This document shows positions 1 to 8,772 of a stretch of DNA of 33,753 bases, piece after piece. Location: assembly GCA_030627905.1 (NCBI GenBank), contig DAOVRZ010000059.1, forward strand, positions 1 to 33,753, given 5' to 3'. The notes beneath the pieces are model-generated. The model was not told where the DNA came from, did no database searches, and was given only the letters and a program-made list of their open reading frames with translations. Made by a program: the position numbers and the translations under genes. Each line of letters starts with the position of its first letter. Position 1 is the first letter of the stretch. Source of the stretch: JAGMES01 sp023128035. Lineage in GTDB: Bacteria; Bacillota; Halanaerobiia; DY22613.

Positions 1-23
1 AGATACAATATTCAACAAATAGC

Positions 24-51
24 AAAGGGACACTTGAGGGTGTCTCTTTAT
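24..51 (+). terminator. Possible terminator of a gene lying left of the window
   Basis: AGGGACAC and GTGTCTCT form an 8-bp stem with one mismatch around a short loop, followed by a T-rich stretch (CTCTTTATTT). It would end a plus-strand transcript entering from the left. No coding sequence for it is visible here. Confidence 0.35.
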
Positions 52-54
52 TTG

Positions 55-135
55 AGTTGCCTACGTTTAGGCGTGGGGTCAAAGACTATGGCCTGATAAT
101 ATCATAGGCATCCCAATAATGGAATGCCTGAGTAG
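55..135 (+). other. Run of small hairpins, possible insertion-element remnant
   Basis: Between the left edge and the glycosyltransferase gene there is no convincing ORF. Seen directly: GCCTA/TAGGC with a 4-base loop near 60-73, followed by GTGGGGT; CTATG/CATAG around 90-110; and AGGCAT/ATGCCT plus CC/GG with one mismatch at about 107-130. Such strings of short stems resemble the 3' ends of IS200/IS605 elements, but no transposase fragment could be read, so the assignment is weak. Bases 136-205 are AT-rich with nothing recognised. Confidence 0.3.
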
Positions 136-210
136 TAACATTATTCTTAGATTTAAAATTATTATAGGATTATAGAAACGCAGTTAAAAAATTGTTACTT
201 TAGTACAAAC

Positions 211-246
211 AAAAAAGAATCTTCTGATTCCGAAGATTCTTTTTTT
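211..246 (-). terminator. Rho-independent terminator of the carbohydrate ABC operon
   Basis: AAAGAATCTTC and GAAGATTCTTT form an 11-bp stem with a 7-base loop, with T runs on either strand. It lies just after the stop of the glycosyltransferase gene and is the natural 3' end of the minus-strand operon that starts near 8823. It could work in both directions. Confidence 0.85.
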
Positions 247-275
247 ATTTATGTCATATAGTTTTTTATATCTCT

Positions 276-1496
276 TTAACCACTATATCTATTTATTTCA
301 ATCATTTTTTTAATCTCCTCATTCTCCGAGTAGTTTCGTAAAAAGTTTCTATATTTCAACTGAAAACTTTTATACTCAGCAAACCTATCTCTACCCGCCC
401 ATTCTTCCACAAATTCTAATAATTCACTCCTCAATTTATACACTTCTTCTTTGCTGAAATCCATTTCTTTCTCTAATTCATCTGTAATCTCAATAATTTT
501 ATCTTTAAAATCATCAAACCCAATCATTTCTGTCATATAATTAGAATCATTTTTAAGTTCTTCTATTGAATAATCCTCTTGATTCTTGAAAAAATTCCAT
601 TCCATAATAAACCGCTTTAAATTCTTCTCTATATAGTGTAAGAAATTGGCCTTAGCCTCATAAGGAGGTCTATGATCAATAGTCATCTCTTTAGAAGGAG
701 TAAAATAAAAACTCAATACTTTAGAATCCTTTTCAATTCCGATCTCTGGATATCCATTTTTCTGAATTACTTTACTAGCTAGAATTAATGAAAAATCCTC
801 ACCTCTTGGAACTTTAGGAGGATAACAGACTTGGCTCACAAATTCTTTACGAAGCACCATATTGCCTCCAAAACCAAACATAGTTGGTGTAATTCCCTCG
901 TCTTCAGTCATAGCAATCATATCTTTATTCATTGAAGAGTATTTGGCCCAACTTTTCAATTGATCTTCTGTTTTGATATAAATCGTGCCATTCTTCTCAT
1001 AAGGTGCAGTTAAAGCATAAACATCCGGATTATCATGGAAAATTTCTTTCATCTTTATAATATAGTCTGGCCGAACAATCTCATCATCATCAATCTGAAT
1101 AAAATAGTCATTGCCTGAAATAAACGGAAAAATAAATCCTAAGTTTCTAATCTCAGGATATCCCTGAACTGAAAAAAGCTCACTATCATAAGTCTCACTA
1201 AAGTTATGTATATCTGTATTTGTAAATAGATACCCAGGAAATCTACTTTTCTGTAGAGTTTCCTCTACCTTTGTTCTAATCTCTTGATCAAATTTCTGTG
1301 TTCCATCCTCTGCTATAGCGAAAATGCATAATTCTATTTTATCATCATCTTCAATTCTTAGATTATTAATACTTTCTAAAGTCTCTTCAAAAGTGTTTTC
1401 TGTTTCAAAGTTTTTTAATGATGTAGGATGATCAAAAATTTTATTTTCTTTCCCAAATGGGTCTATATAAATATTGATTATAATTGAAATTTTCAA
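276..1496 (-). CDS. Glycosyltransferase, GT-A fold (family 2-like)
   Basis: A 406-residue protein without signal peptide or membrane segment, so probably cytoplasmic. Features of GT-A glycosyltransferases are visible: a KISIIINIY strand at the N-terminus, an acidic metal/nucleotide-sugar motif QIDDDE (Asp 136-138), FGFGGNMVLRKEF near 208-219 and an acceptor-side PRGEDFSL (Glu-Asp at 233-234). The C-terminal 130 residues are charged and helical. The start is taken as TTG at 1496 because AAGGAG lies 8 bases before it; a GTG at 1529 is in frame but overlaps the end of the lacI-like gene and has no such site. It is the last gene of the carbohydrate ABC operon, 16 bases after the regulator. The sugar donor and acceptor cannot be told. 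A glycosyltransferase in an import operon is unusual and could mean a synthetic or phosphorolytic role. Confidence 0.8.
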   Translation of the reverse strand: MKISIIINIYIDPFGKENKIFDHPTSLKNFETENTFEETLESINNLRIEDDDKIELCIFAIAEDGTQKFDQEIRTKVEETLQKSRFPGYLFTNTDIHNFSETYDSELFSVQGYPEIRNLGFIFPFISGNDYFIQIDDDEIVRPDYIIKMKEIFHDNPDVYALTAPYEKNGTIYIKTEDQLKSWAKYSSMNKDMIAMTEDEGITPTMFGFGGNMVLRKEFVSQVCYPPKVPRGEDFSLILASKVIQKNGYPEIGIEKDSKVLSFYFTPSKEMTIDHRPPYEAKANFLHYIEKNLKRFIMEWNFFKNQEDYSIEELKNDSNYMTEMIGFDDFKDKIIEITDELEKEMDFSKEEVYKLRSELLEFVEEWAGRDRFAEYKSFQLKYRNFLRNYSENEEIKKMIEINRYSG

Positions 1497-1512
1497 TTTA
1501 GCCACTCCTTTT

Positions 1513-2532
1513 CTATAAGGTAGTATCACGAATAATCAATTTTGGACTAATTAAAGCCTGTTTCGGACTATCATCTTCAGAAATAAGCGAATAGAGAATT
1601 TTAAAAGCTTTCTCTGCAATCTCTTTAGCAGGCTGTTCAACTGTAGAGAGGGAAGGGTTAAAATAAGCAGAAATCGGAATATTATCAAAACCTACTATCG
1701 AAACTTCTTCAGGTATTCGAATCCCTTCTTCCCCCAAAGCTTTTATTGCTCCTATAGCTTTCTCATCTCCAGATATAAACATAGCTTCTGGCAAGCGACC
1801 TTGTTGCACGAAATCTTTAGCAATCTGATATGTATCTTTGAATGATTTTATATTTTCAATAACTCTTGAATTTAGATCAATTGATATTCCTTTCTCTTCA
1901 AAAGCCCTCTTAAAACCATTAATCCGCTCATAATTTACTGTATACTCAGTATTACCCACCATCAAAACAATATCTGATAATCCTTTTTCGATGAGATACT
2001 TTGTGGCTATATATGCACCATCTTCATTATCTATATCTACGAACGGAGTTCTTATATCTTGATAGTCTTTTCCTAGTAAAACAAAGGGAACATTCATTTT
2101 TTTTAATGCCTTAATCTTTTTATCATTAATTCTGGTATTAAATAAGATTACACCATCCGCAAAACCTGTTTTTAATAACTTTGCTCCATAAAATTCTTCG
2201 AAATCATCCTTATAGTCATATTCCATCGAAATTACATAAAATTTATGAGGAGTTGCATTATTAATTATTTCCTCTTTTAAATTAGTGTACCATTGACCAA
2301 GATAAAGTCCTTTTTGTTTTTCAATGATTACAAGAATATTCTTCATTTCTCTCTTACGCAAATTTTTTGCGAAGATATTTGTTTCAAATCCTGTTTCATT
2401 AAGAATTTGTTGAACCTTTTTTCTGGTTTCTGGATGAACACTTGGAAGATTATTTATTACCCGGGAAACTGTTCTCGGTGAAACTCCAGACATTTGCGCA
2501 ACTTCTTTAATTGTAATCTTATTTTTTAACAT
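1513..2532 (-). CDS. LacI-family transcriptional regulator (carbohydrate operon)
   Basis: A 339-residue repressor. The first 60 residues hold the LacI helix-turn-helix and hinge (TIKEVAQMSGVSPRTVSRVI), and the rest is a periplasmic-binding-protein-like effector domain (GFADGVILFN, GFDNIPISAYFNPSLSTV, with typical LacI spacing). ATG at 2532 is chosen because AGGTGG precedes it by 8 bases; the in-frame GTG at 2544 overlaps that site. The ribosome-binding site overlaps the stop of the upstream glycosidase gene, so translation is probably coupled. Being inside the operon, it is the best candidate to bind the two TTGCCATCGATGGCAA palindromes upstream of the binding-protein gene. The effector is unknown and is presumably the imported sugar or a breakdown product. 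Confidence 0.9.
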   Translation of the reverse strand: MLKNKITIKEVAQMSGVSPRTVSRVINNLPSVHPETRKKVQQILNETGFETNIFAKNLRKREMKNILVIIEKQKGLYLGQWYTNLKEEIINNATPHKFYVISMEYDYKDDFEEFYGAKLLKTGFADGVILFNTRINDKKIKALKKMNVPFVLLGKDYQDIRTPFVDIDNEDGAYIATKYLIEKGLSDIVLMVGNTEYTVNYERINGFKRAFEEKGISIDLNSRVIENIKSFKDTYQIAKDFVQQGRLPEAMFISGDEKAIGAIKALGEEGIRIPEEVSIVGFDNIPISAYFNPSLSTVEQPAKEIAEKAFKILYSLISEDDSPKQALISPKLIIRDTTL

Positions 2533-2544
2533 ATAATTTACCAC

Positions 2545-5496
2545 CTATTGATTTAATTGAATAAGCCCCGTAGAATTAATTGGACGAACCATTCCAGCAG
2601 ATGTTTGATCAGAAGAAGCAAAATAAGTTATCTCAAAATACTCCCCCTCATCATATATACCAAATCCAGCAGAGGCACCACCATCAAGATTTAATACCCA
2701 TTTCAAATTTCCTTTACCAAAAGATTCTTCCAAAATATATACCATTTCGTCAAAACGACACCCCTTGCTCCCCTGTGTCCTTCCAGCAAAAGAAATTATA
2801 AAAATTTGTTTGTCAAAAGTTTCTCCTATTACCATCCTTGGACCTCTTACCCAATCCTGAACCTGGGTCTCTTGAGTCTTTTTCGATAATGGATGAAACC
2901 ATCCCTCTTCTTTAAAATTCTCAATCTGCATTTTTCTATTATATACCATATTGTTGCCATTTTCAATTAAAAGCGTACCTCCACCTGCTATCCACTCCAG
3001 ATCATTCCATTGTTCCTTTAGGTTTTCAGGAGGATCAAGATCAATCTTTATCTCTAATTGATCGTTTAGATAATAATAATCATCATTACCCTTAAACAAA
3101 TTTAAATGTTTGCTCATTTTCTCAAACATAGTTTTATTAAGTGAAACCACTATACCTATGCAGGAAAGAAGAACATCACCTTTTTTAATACATATAAGCT
3201 GATGATCAACTATAACTAAATTATAGCGATTACATCCTACCCTATGTTCAAAATCACACCATTCATTCCCTGTTTCAATCTCTTTATTTTCTAACTCTCG
3301 TATTTGTTCATTTCGGTATAATGGAGTATATAGATAAACATCTTTATCAGAATCAGGTACTATAGGATTGACATCTTCTTTTTTCCATGAAATTAATAAA
3401 TCATTTAAAAAGATTTTTCCTCCCTTTAACTCTCTTTTACCAAATAAAATCTCACCTTTTTTAGTCATTCCAACAAAACCTTTATTATACAATGGAAATT
3501 TTTCATGCCATGTTCCTGTCTGATCCCTAAAGCCTCTATATCCAACATAAAAGTTGCTAAGTTGAATTTTTTCATCAAGTCGATGGCTTCTAGCTATGTT
3601 ATAATCTGCTTTTAATCTATTAGTAAAAAAATATAACAGATTAAATACAAAAATTGGTCTATGCTTTTTTAATATATCAGAATAATTTCGGGGAAAAATA
3701 GAACTTTTATTAAAGGAATCTGCAAAAACAGTCTTGATTTTTACTCCAGAACCAAAAGAAACTCCTCTCACTAAAACTCCATTACTTTCTTTACCTACCT
3801 CAAATTCTTTAAAAGCTTTCTTTTCAAATGAAAAAAAATCTTGAATAAATTTTCCGTTAGGAAAAGTTTTCAATCGATCTAAAGTGATTTGTTCTAACAT
3901 TTTTTCTCGTGCTTTATGTATTTCTTGAAAAGTAACATTTTTACTAGATTTTGCACGTCTGTGTGTTGAAATAAACTGTTCAACCCACTCATGATTTTTT
4001 TTCTTTAAATAAGCATCAAATGTTTTAGAGTAAGGATTCAATAATAACTCTGGATAAAAGGACTCAGTTAAAGTTATCTTTTTTTCTTCCAACTCATTTT
4101 TAATCTCTGACCATGGTTTAAATGATTTTCCTGATACATGATCTTCTTTTATCTTTCGATAGGTTTTCCAGAAATGATATAATGTTTGACGCACTCTTTC
4201 TATTCCTTGTGTTTGAAACCCTACCCTTACTCCAGAGGGAATATACGCAAAATAACCAGGGATTTCATTTTCCCTTTCTACTTGATAAAGGTTTGAATAA
4301 CGCTGAGTCTGGATATTTTGAGCCAATGCCAAATGATATTTTCCAAAATGAACATTTTCAAAAGGAGCTATATAATCTTCTCCCTTTAAAACTACAAAAG
4401 CCTGATAATTCAATACCTCTTCAAAAATCCGCTTTAAAGATTCTGAGATTTTTTTCAGATCAAACTCATAAATCGTTCCTGGATAAGAGATAATTTCTAA
4501 TTGACCTTCTTGATCATATCTCCTTAATCTCTTAAATGCTGGAAACTTTAACAGATTAATAAGATCAGCATAATTGCTTTCTCCATCAATCCTTTCTTCT
4601 GGAACTATAATATAAATTTTGTATTCTGCAAAATCAATCCCTCTTTTGTTGGCGATTTTCTCCCAACTAGATAAAATACCTTGAGTCATCTTTAAATCCA
4701 AAAATAGTTCTTCTCTTTTTCCAGGGAAAAAAGCTATTTTTCCTGGAATTTGAACAATATTCTCATAAAAAATATCTCTATCATCAATAACAAATTTCCT
4801 ATTTTCCTTACTTTGATCTATCATAAGATCAGAATATAAAACATTTTCTAAGATCAAAGACCATTTTTCTTTATTCATTTCATCAAAAAGAGAATCTGAA
4901 AAATTATACTCCATCTTCTCCCATTGCTGTTTTATATATTCCTCTTCATAATCAAACAATTCTTTGAATATCTCTCTTCGAATCTTTAATATATCCAAAT
5001 ATATTTCCCGGTCAATCATCTGACTTAAGTTTTCAAAATCCTGAAAGTATTCTTCCAACCTCAAACAATACATCTCATACTGCTGAATATCTATTATTTT
5101 TTTCTCAAGATATTCTTTAACTTTATCATCTTTTATCTTCAATCTCTTATGAGCGCCATCTACAAATATATCTTTAAAATGAAACCGATAAAACCATTTA
5201 TTATTTTTCAATTCTGATCGTAGAAAACCACCCGCCAGATATTCTTCGTTTACTAAATTTTTTCTTTGATCTTTCAAAACGGATTCTATCAATGGTAGGC
5301 CTACAAGTTTAAGTTTTCGAATTAAAAAATATGGCTCTAACAACAGAATATCTGCTAGTCGTACTAAATCTATCAGCCCATTTGCTTCCTCCACAACTTC
5401 ACTTAGAACCTCTTCTAAATTCACATCATGAATGATCTTCTTTAATTTTGAAATATATTTTGAATCTAAATAATATTGATATATAACCATAACCAT
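2545..5496 (-). CDS. Large protein with C-terminal phosphodiester glycosidase (NAGPA-type) domain
   Basis: 983 residues with no signal peptide or membrane segment, so apparently cytoplasmic. Roughly residues 574-975 resemble the phosphodiester glycosidase family (NAGPA/DUF2233): an FVFNLLYFF strand near 625, RGPRMVIGET at 884-893, and the diagnostic LNLDGGASAGF at 935-945. In that family such domains cut sugar-1-phosphodiesters, for example GlcNAc-1-P-mannose or glycosyl-phosphoryl linkages. The N-terminal 570 residues are helix-rich and charged and match nothing I recognise. The gene lies 8 bases after the second permease gene and 12 bases before the regulator's start, so it probably acts on the imported substrate. 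The ATG at 5496 has an AAGGGA site held in a small hairpin (5498-5512). Family identity is fairly safe from the LDGG motif; the substrate is unknown. Confidence 0.7.
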   Translation of the reverse strand: MVMVIYQYYLDSKYISKLKKIIHDVNLEEVLSEVVEEANGLIDLVRLADILLLEPYFLIRKLKLVGLPLIESVLKDQRKNLVNEEYLAGGFLRSELKNNKWFYRFHFKDIFVDGAHKRLKIKDDKVKEYLEKKIIDIQQYEMYCLRLEEYFQDFENLSQMIDREIYLDILKIRREIFKELFDYEEEYIKQQWEKMEYNFSDSLFDEMNKEKWSLILENVLYSDLMIDQSKENRKFVIDDRDIFYENIVQIPGKIAFFPGKREELFLDLKMTQGILSSWEKIANKRGIDFAEYKIYIIVPEERIDGESNYADLINLLKFPAFKRLRRYDQEGQLEIISYPGTIYEFDLKKISESLKRIFEEVLNYQAFVVLKGEDYIAPFENVHFGKYHLALAQNIQTQRYSNLYQVERENEIPGYFAYIPSGVRVGFQTQGIERVRQTLYHFWKTYRKIKEDHVSGKSFKPWSEIKNELEEKKITLTESFYPELLLNPYSKTFDAYLKKKNHEWVEQFISTHRRAKSSKNVTFQEIHKAREKMLEQITLDRLKTFPNGKFIQDFFSFEKKAFKEFEVGKESNGVLVRGVSFGSGVKIKTVFADSFNKSSIFPRNYSDILKKHRPIFVFNLLYFFTNRLKADYNIARSHRLDEKIQLSNFYVGYRGFRDQTGTWHEKFPLYNKGFVGMTKKGEILFGKRELKGGKIFLNDLLISWKKEDVNPIVPDSDKDVYLYTPLYRNEQIRELENKEIETGNEWCDFEHRVGCNRYNLVIVDHQLICIKKGDVLLSCIGIVVSLNKTMFEKMSKHLNLFKGNDDYYYLNDQLEIKIDLDPPENLKEQWNDLEWIAGGGTLLIENGNNMVYNRKMQIENFKEEGWFHPLSKKTQETQVQDWVRGPRMVIGETFDKQIFIISFAGRTQGSKGCRFDEMVYILEESFGKGNLKWVLNLDGGASAGFGIYDEGEYFEITYFASSDQTSAGMVRPINSTGLIQLNQ

Positions 5497-5497
5497 C

Positions 5498-5512
5498 AGG
5501 GATTTTATCCCT
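5498..5512 (-). promoter_or_regulatory. Small hairpin hiding the ribosome-binding site of the glycosidase gene
   Basis: On the minus strand AGGGAT-AAA-ATCCCT forms a perfect 6-bp stem with a 3-base loop. It contains the TAA stop of the permease gene (5505-5507) and most of the AAGGGA site for the next start at 5496. Ribosomes finishing the permease would open it, which suggests translational coupling. Confidence 0.5.
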
Positions 5513-6338
5513 TAACCCCTCCTTCCATTAAGCCAGAAATAATCCTTCTTTGAAGAATTAATACTAATATAAGCAATGGAACAGTTACGATAATTGATGC
5601 AGCACTCATCGTCCCCCAAGGAATTGCATAATCTGTTTGATATAATGTCAGACCAACAGTAACAGTCCTCCGTATTCTTAAAGGATTTAAAACTAATGCA
5701 AATAAATATTGATTCCATGCCGCAATAAATACAAGTATGCTTACTGTAAAAATCCCAGGTGCTACTAATGGTAGGACAATCTTATAAAAACTTTGGAAAA
5801 TTGTTGCACCATCTATCATTGCACTTTCCTCTAGCTGATTAGGGATGGATTCAAAGAAAGTTGCTAAAAACCAAACAGCCATCGGCAATCCAATAGTTGT
5901 ATTGACAATCGTTAAACCCCAATATGTGTTCAATAAATGTAACTTTCTCATTATCAGATAAACTGGGTTGATTATTGTGATCGGTGGTAATAATGTGATA
6001 CTCAATAACAATAATAAATAGGTTTTCTTAAACTTGATATTAGTCCTTGATATCGAATAGGCAGCAAGGCTACCTGCAAAGATTGATAAAACTGTAGAAC
6101 CCAATGCAATCACAAAACTATTCTTAATGTAGAGCAAGAATGGTTGACGAGTAAAGGCATCGATATAATTTTGTAAAGTCCACTTAGTAGGAAAAATAAT
6201 TGGAGGAATGCTGAAAAGATCAGCCTGTGTCTTAAATGAATTTAAAAACTGCCATATAAACGGAAAAACTATCATCCCTATAAAGAAAATAAAGAACAAA
6301 CCATAAAATATATTTTGTAATCTTTTTGATCTTACCAT
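5505..6338 (-). CDS. Carbohydrate ABC transporter permease (MalG type)
   Basis: 277 residues with about six hydrophobic segments, typical of the inner-membrane permease of CUT1 sugar importers. The cytoplasmic EAA loop that docks the ATPase is clear: EESAMIDGATIFQSFYKI followed by VLPLVAPG. ATG at 6338 is chosen because AGGTGA lies 5 bases upstream, the usual spacing for that part of the anti-Shine-Dalgarno match; a GTG at 6347 is also possible. It follows the MalF-type gene with almost no gap. No ATPase gene is present in this operon, so the pair presumably uses a shared MsmK/MalK-like ATPase encoded elsewhere. Confidence 0.92.
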   Translation of the reverse strand: MVRSKRLQNIFYGLFFIFFIGMIVFPFIWQFLNSFKTQADLFSIPPIIFPTKWTLQNYIDAFTRQPFLLYIKNSFVIALGSTVLSIFAGSLAAYSISRTNIKFKKTYLLLLLSITLLPPITIINPVYLIMRKLHLLNTYWGLTIVNTTIGLPMAVWFLATFFESIPNQLEESAMIDGATIFQSFYKIVLPLVAPGIFTVSILVFIAAWNQYLFALVLNPLRIRRTVTVGLTLYQTDYAIPWGTMSAASIIVTVPLLILVLILQRRIISGLMEGGVKG

Positions 6339-6347
6339 CTTCCTCAC

Positions 6348-7235
6348 CTACCTTTGTATTTTAGATTTTATTGCATCAAGGAATAATAAGCTTATCACAA
6401 GGGAAATTATGAAAGTCACAACTGCAAGAGTTGCCCCATAGCCTAGATTTCCATATGAAAAGTAAGTTTTAATTGTGTACATGGATAAGCTTTGGGTTGA
6501 GTTCGCTGGCCCGCCATTTGTTAACACAGCTATCAAATCATATATTCTAAATGTAGCAAGAACTCTAAATAAAATCGCCACTGAAAGAACAGGTTTTATT
6601 AAAGGTAGAGTAATATGAATAAATGTTTTCCATTTGCTTGCTCCATCAATTTCCGCTGCTTCATATAAATGCTTGGGAATTGTTTGCAAACCTGAGAGAA
6701 TCAAAAGAGACATATATGGAGTCGTTTTCCACACATCTGCAATAATTGTGGCTATAATTGCCATATCTCCTCTCAATAACCACGGAATTGCCCCCTGGAT
6801 TAAATGAAGTTTTTGAAGTATAAAATTAATAATACCTATCTGATCAGTGTACATAAATTTCCACATTAGACCTGAAATAATTGTAGGAATAGCCCAAGGG
6901 ATTAGTATGGATGTACGAATAATTCCCTGCCCCGGAATCTTTTTTTTCATAATCAAGGCAAAACAAATTCCTAAAATCGTTTCAATTATCACAGCAGCGA
7001 AGGTAAAAATTAAAGTGAATTTTAAGGAGTTATAAAATGTTTCGTCACTAAATAATCGTGTAAAATTAGCAAAACCAATAAACTTTTTACCCAATGCTAA
7101 AGTTTGAATTCGATATTTAAATAAACTTAAATAAAGAGTGTTAAAAACAGGATAAAATATTAATCCAATAATTAAAATCACCGATGGAATCAAAAAAATA
7201 TAACCCATCCGATCCTTAGATTTTGCAACACTCAC
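6348..7235 (-). CDS. Carbohydrate ABC transporter permease (MalF type)
   Basis: 295 residues, six membrane segments, and the EAA docking loop EAAEIDGASKWKTFIHIT then LPLIKPV. This is the usual partner of the MalG-type permease in CUT1 importers. GTG at 7235 is chosen: AAAGGAG lies 8 bases before it, while the ATG at 7253 itself forms part of that site. A 160-base untranslated stretch with a large stem-loop separates it from the binding-protein gene, which would allow less permease than binding protein to be made. Confidence 0.92.
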   Translation of the reverse strand: MSVAKSKDRMGYIFLIPSVILIIGLIFYPVFNTLYLSLFKYRIQTLALGKKFIGFANFTRLFSDETFYNSLKFTLIFTFAAVIIETILGICFALIMKKKIPGQGIIRTSILIPWAIPTIISGLMWKFMYTDQIGIINFILQKLHLIQGAIPWLLRGDMAIIATIIADVWKTTPYMSLLILSGLQTIPKHLYEAAEIDGASKWKTFIHITLPLIKPVLSVAILFRVLATFRIYDLIAVLTNGGPANSTQSLSMYTIKTYFSYGNLGYGATLAVVTFIISLVISLLFLDAIKSKIQR

Positions 7236-7293
7236 TCCCTCATCTCCTTTCATAAATTAGTCATACCTAAAAGATTTGTTACTTAATAAATAT

Positions 7294-7389
7294 ACTTTCG
7301 CAGCTGAAATTTATCATTTGTTTGACTTTTGAAGGAACATTTTTCATGTATATGCCATCAAACAAAGATACCAACTCAACTGCGAAAGT
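7294..7389 (-). promoter_or_regulatory. Large nested stem-loop between binding-protein and permease genes
   Basis: Two nested inverted repeats: ACTTTCGCAGCTG at 7294-7306 pairs with 7377-7389 (13 bp in minus-strand RNA with one G-U pair), and inside it TTTGTTTGA at 7317-7325 pairs with TCAAACAAA at 7358-7366. There is no T run, so it is more likely an mRNA-stabilising or processing structure than a terminator. Such structures are common after binding-protein genes. Confidence 0.65.
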
Positions 7390-7395
7390 TATTAA

Positions 7396-8649
7396 TTAAT
7401 AATTCAATATCTCCTCAATTTGCTTAGTAGCATCTTTAATCGCTTCTTCTGCTGTCTTTTTAAGAGTTAACGCTTTCTGAATCTCTACCTGTAGTACGCT
7501 AGAAACCTCTGCATAGAAAGGTGTCTTTGGTCTTGGATATGCATTTAGGAATACATTATACATGTCTTTGTAGTAAGGATTCACTGCAAGAACTTCTGCA
7601 TCTGCGTAAACGGCTTTTCTTGAAGGAAGATGAGTAAGACCTATAGCTGCAATCTTTTGAGCTTCATAGCTGGCCCGGAATTTTGCAAATTCAGCTGCCT
7701 CTTTCTTATGTTTCGAGAAGTTAGATACCATGATCTGCCATCCACCTAAAGTGGAATAACTTCTGCCACCTTCTATACCTGTTGGTAATGGAGTCATTCC
7801 AACTTTGCCAACAACCTTAGACTGCTCTGGATCCTGTGATTTTCTCCAACCACTTGGCCAGTCTCTCATGAAGATCAGTTTTCCAGCAAAAAATTGTGCT
7901 CTAGCATCTCCACTGAAGAAGTTAATAATTCCATCTGGAGTAATCTTATCTTTGTTCACCATATCAACCATTAACTGCAAAGCTTCAACAGCCTCTGGAC
8001 TATTTAGAACAACATTACCTTCTTCATCTAAAACTTTCGCGCCATAACTCCAGAAAATTTCTAAAGCATTACATACAAGTCCTTCATACTGAGCCCAGGA
8101 ACCTGCAATACCTTTCATGTCAGCTTCTTGTTCCATAATATAAAGAGAAGTCTCAACTAATTCATTCCAAGTGTTAGGAATGGAACGATTGTATTTTTCT
8201 AATAGATCAGTTCTATAATAGAGGATTCCTGCATCTGTTCTGTAAGGAACTCCCCAAATTTTGTTCATATATGTATTGGCTAAGATTGGCCCATCTAAAA
8301 ATTCAGCACGTTCTTCTGCTGTAAAATAATTATCTAATGGCTCTACCCAACCTGCTGAAGCAAAAATTGGTGGCCAAATTACATCAGCATCGAAAATATC
8401 AATTGAACTATCTTGAGCTTGAAAAATTGTTGATAAAGTTTGAAGTTTTTTACTTGTATTCATAGGTAATTCAACCAAATTTACTTTAATACCAGGATGA
8501 GTCTTTTCAAATTCTTCGATTATCTCAGTTCTAGTTCCATTTTCAACAGCATGAGAATAATAGTTTAAAACTACTTCTTTTGCAAAGGAAGGGATTGTAC
8601 AAAGTATAAATAAACTAATTAATAAACAAAAAATCATACTTTTTTTCAC
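7396..8649 (-). CDS. ABC transporter substrate-binding protein, carbohydrate (family 1)
   Basis: 417 residues. An N-terminal signal peptide (basic KKS, a hydrophobic core, then PSFA-K) is followed by a family 1 solute-binding domain with typical pieces: YYSHAVENGTRTEIIEEFEKTHPGI at the start, FDADVIWPP, GVPYRTDAGILYYRTDLLEKY, TWNEL, and GGWQIMVSNFSKHKKEA. There is no cysteine after the signal peptide, so it is not a lipoprotein. That suits a cell with a periplasm. GTG at 8649 is chosen (AAGGAG 8 bases upstream); the in-frame GTG at 8658 overlaps that site. It is the first gene of the operon. The overall type resembles oligosaccharide or glycoside binders, but the ligand cannot be named. Confidence 0.93.
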   Translation of the reverse strand: MKKSMIFCLLISLFILCTIPSFAKEVVLNYYSHAVENGTRTEIIEEFEKTHPGIKVNLVELPMNTSKKLQTLSTIFQAQDSSIDIFDADVIWPPIFASAGWVEPLDNYFTAEERAEFLDGPILANTYMNKIWGVPYRTDAGILYYRTDLLEKYNRSIPNTWNELVETSLYIMEQEADMKGIAGSWAQYEGLVCNALEIFWSYGAKVLDEEGNVVLNSPEAVEALQLMVDMVNKDKITPDGIINFFSGDARAQFFAGKLIFMRDWPSGWRKSQDPEQSKVVGKVGMTPLPTGIEGGRSYSTLGGWQIMVSNFSKHKKEAAEFAKFRASYEAQKIAAIGLTHLPSRKAVYADAEVLAVNPYYKDMYNVFLNAYPRPKTPFYAEVSSVLQVEIQKALTLKKTAEEAIKDATKQIEEILNY

Positions 8650-8670
8650 AGAAATCACTCCTTTTTAATT

Positions 8671-8686
8671 TTGCCATCGATGGCAA
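8671..8686. promoter_or_regulatory. LacI-type operator O2 (16-bp perfect palindrome)
   Basis: TTGCCATCGATGGCAA, with the central CG typical of LacI-family operators. It lies just upstream of the ribosome-binding site of the binding-protein gene and repeats the core of the larger palindrome about 109 bp away. Confidence 0.8.
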
Positions 8687-8772
8687 TTTTCTGATCTCCA
8701 ATAAAATAATTTAGCAAGAATCTTTTTACGCTTTTATTCCTCCCTCCCTGTAAAAATACATTCTTAATCATC

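Noticed and set aside
4122..4493. 123-residue plus-strand frame within the large glycosidase gene
   Set aside because: Antisense shadow of a well-supported gene, with no ribosome-binding site or protein-like pattern.
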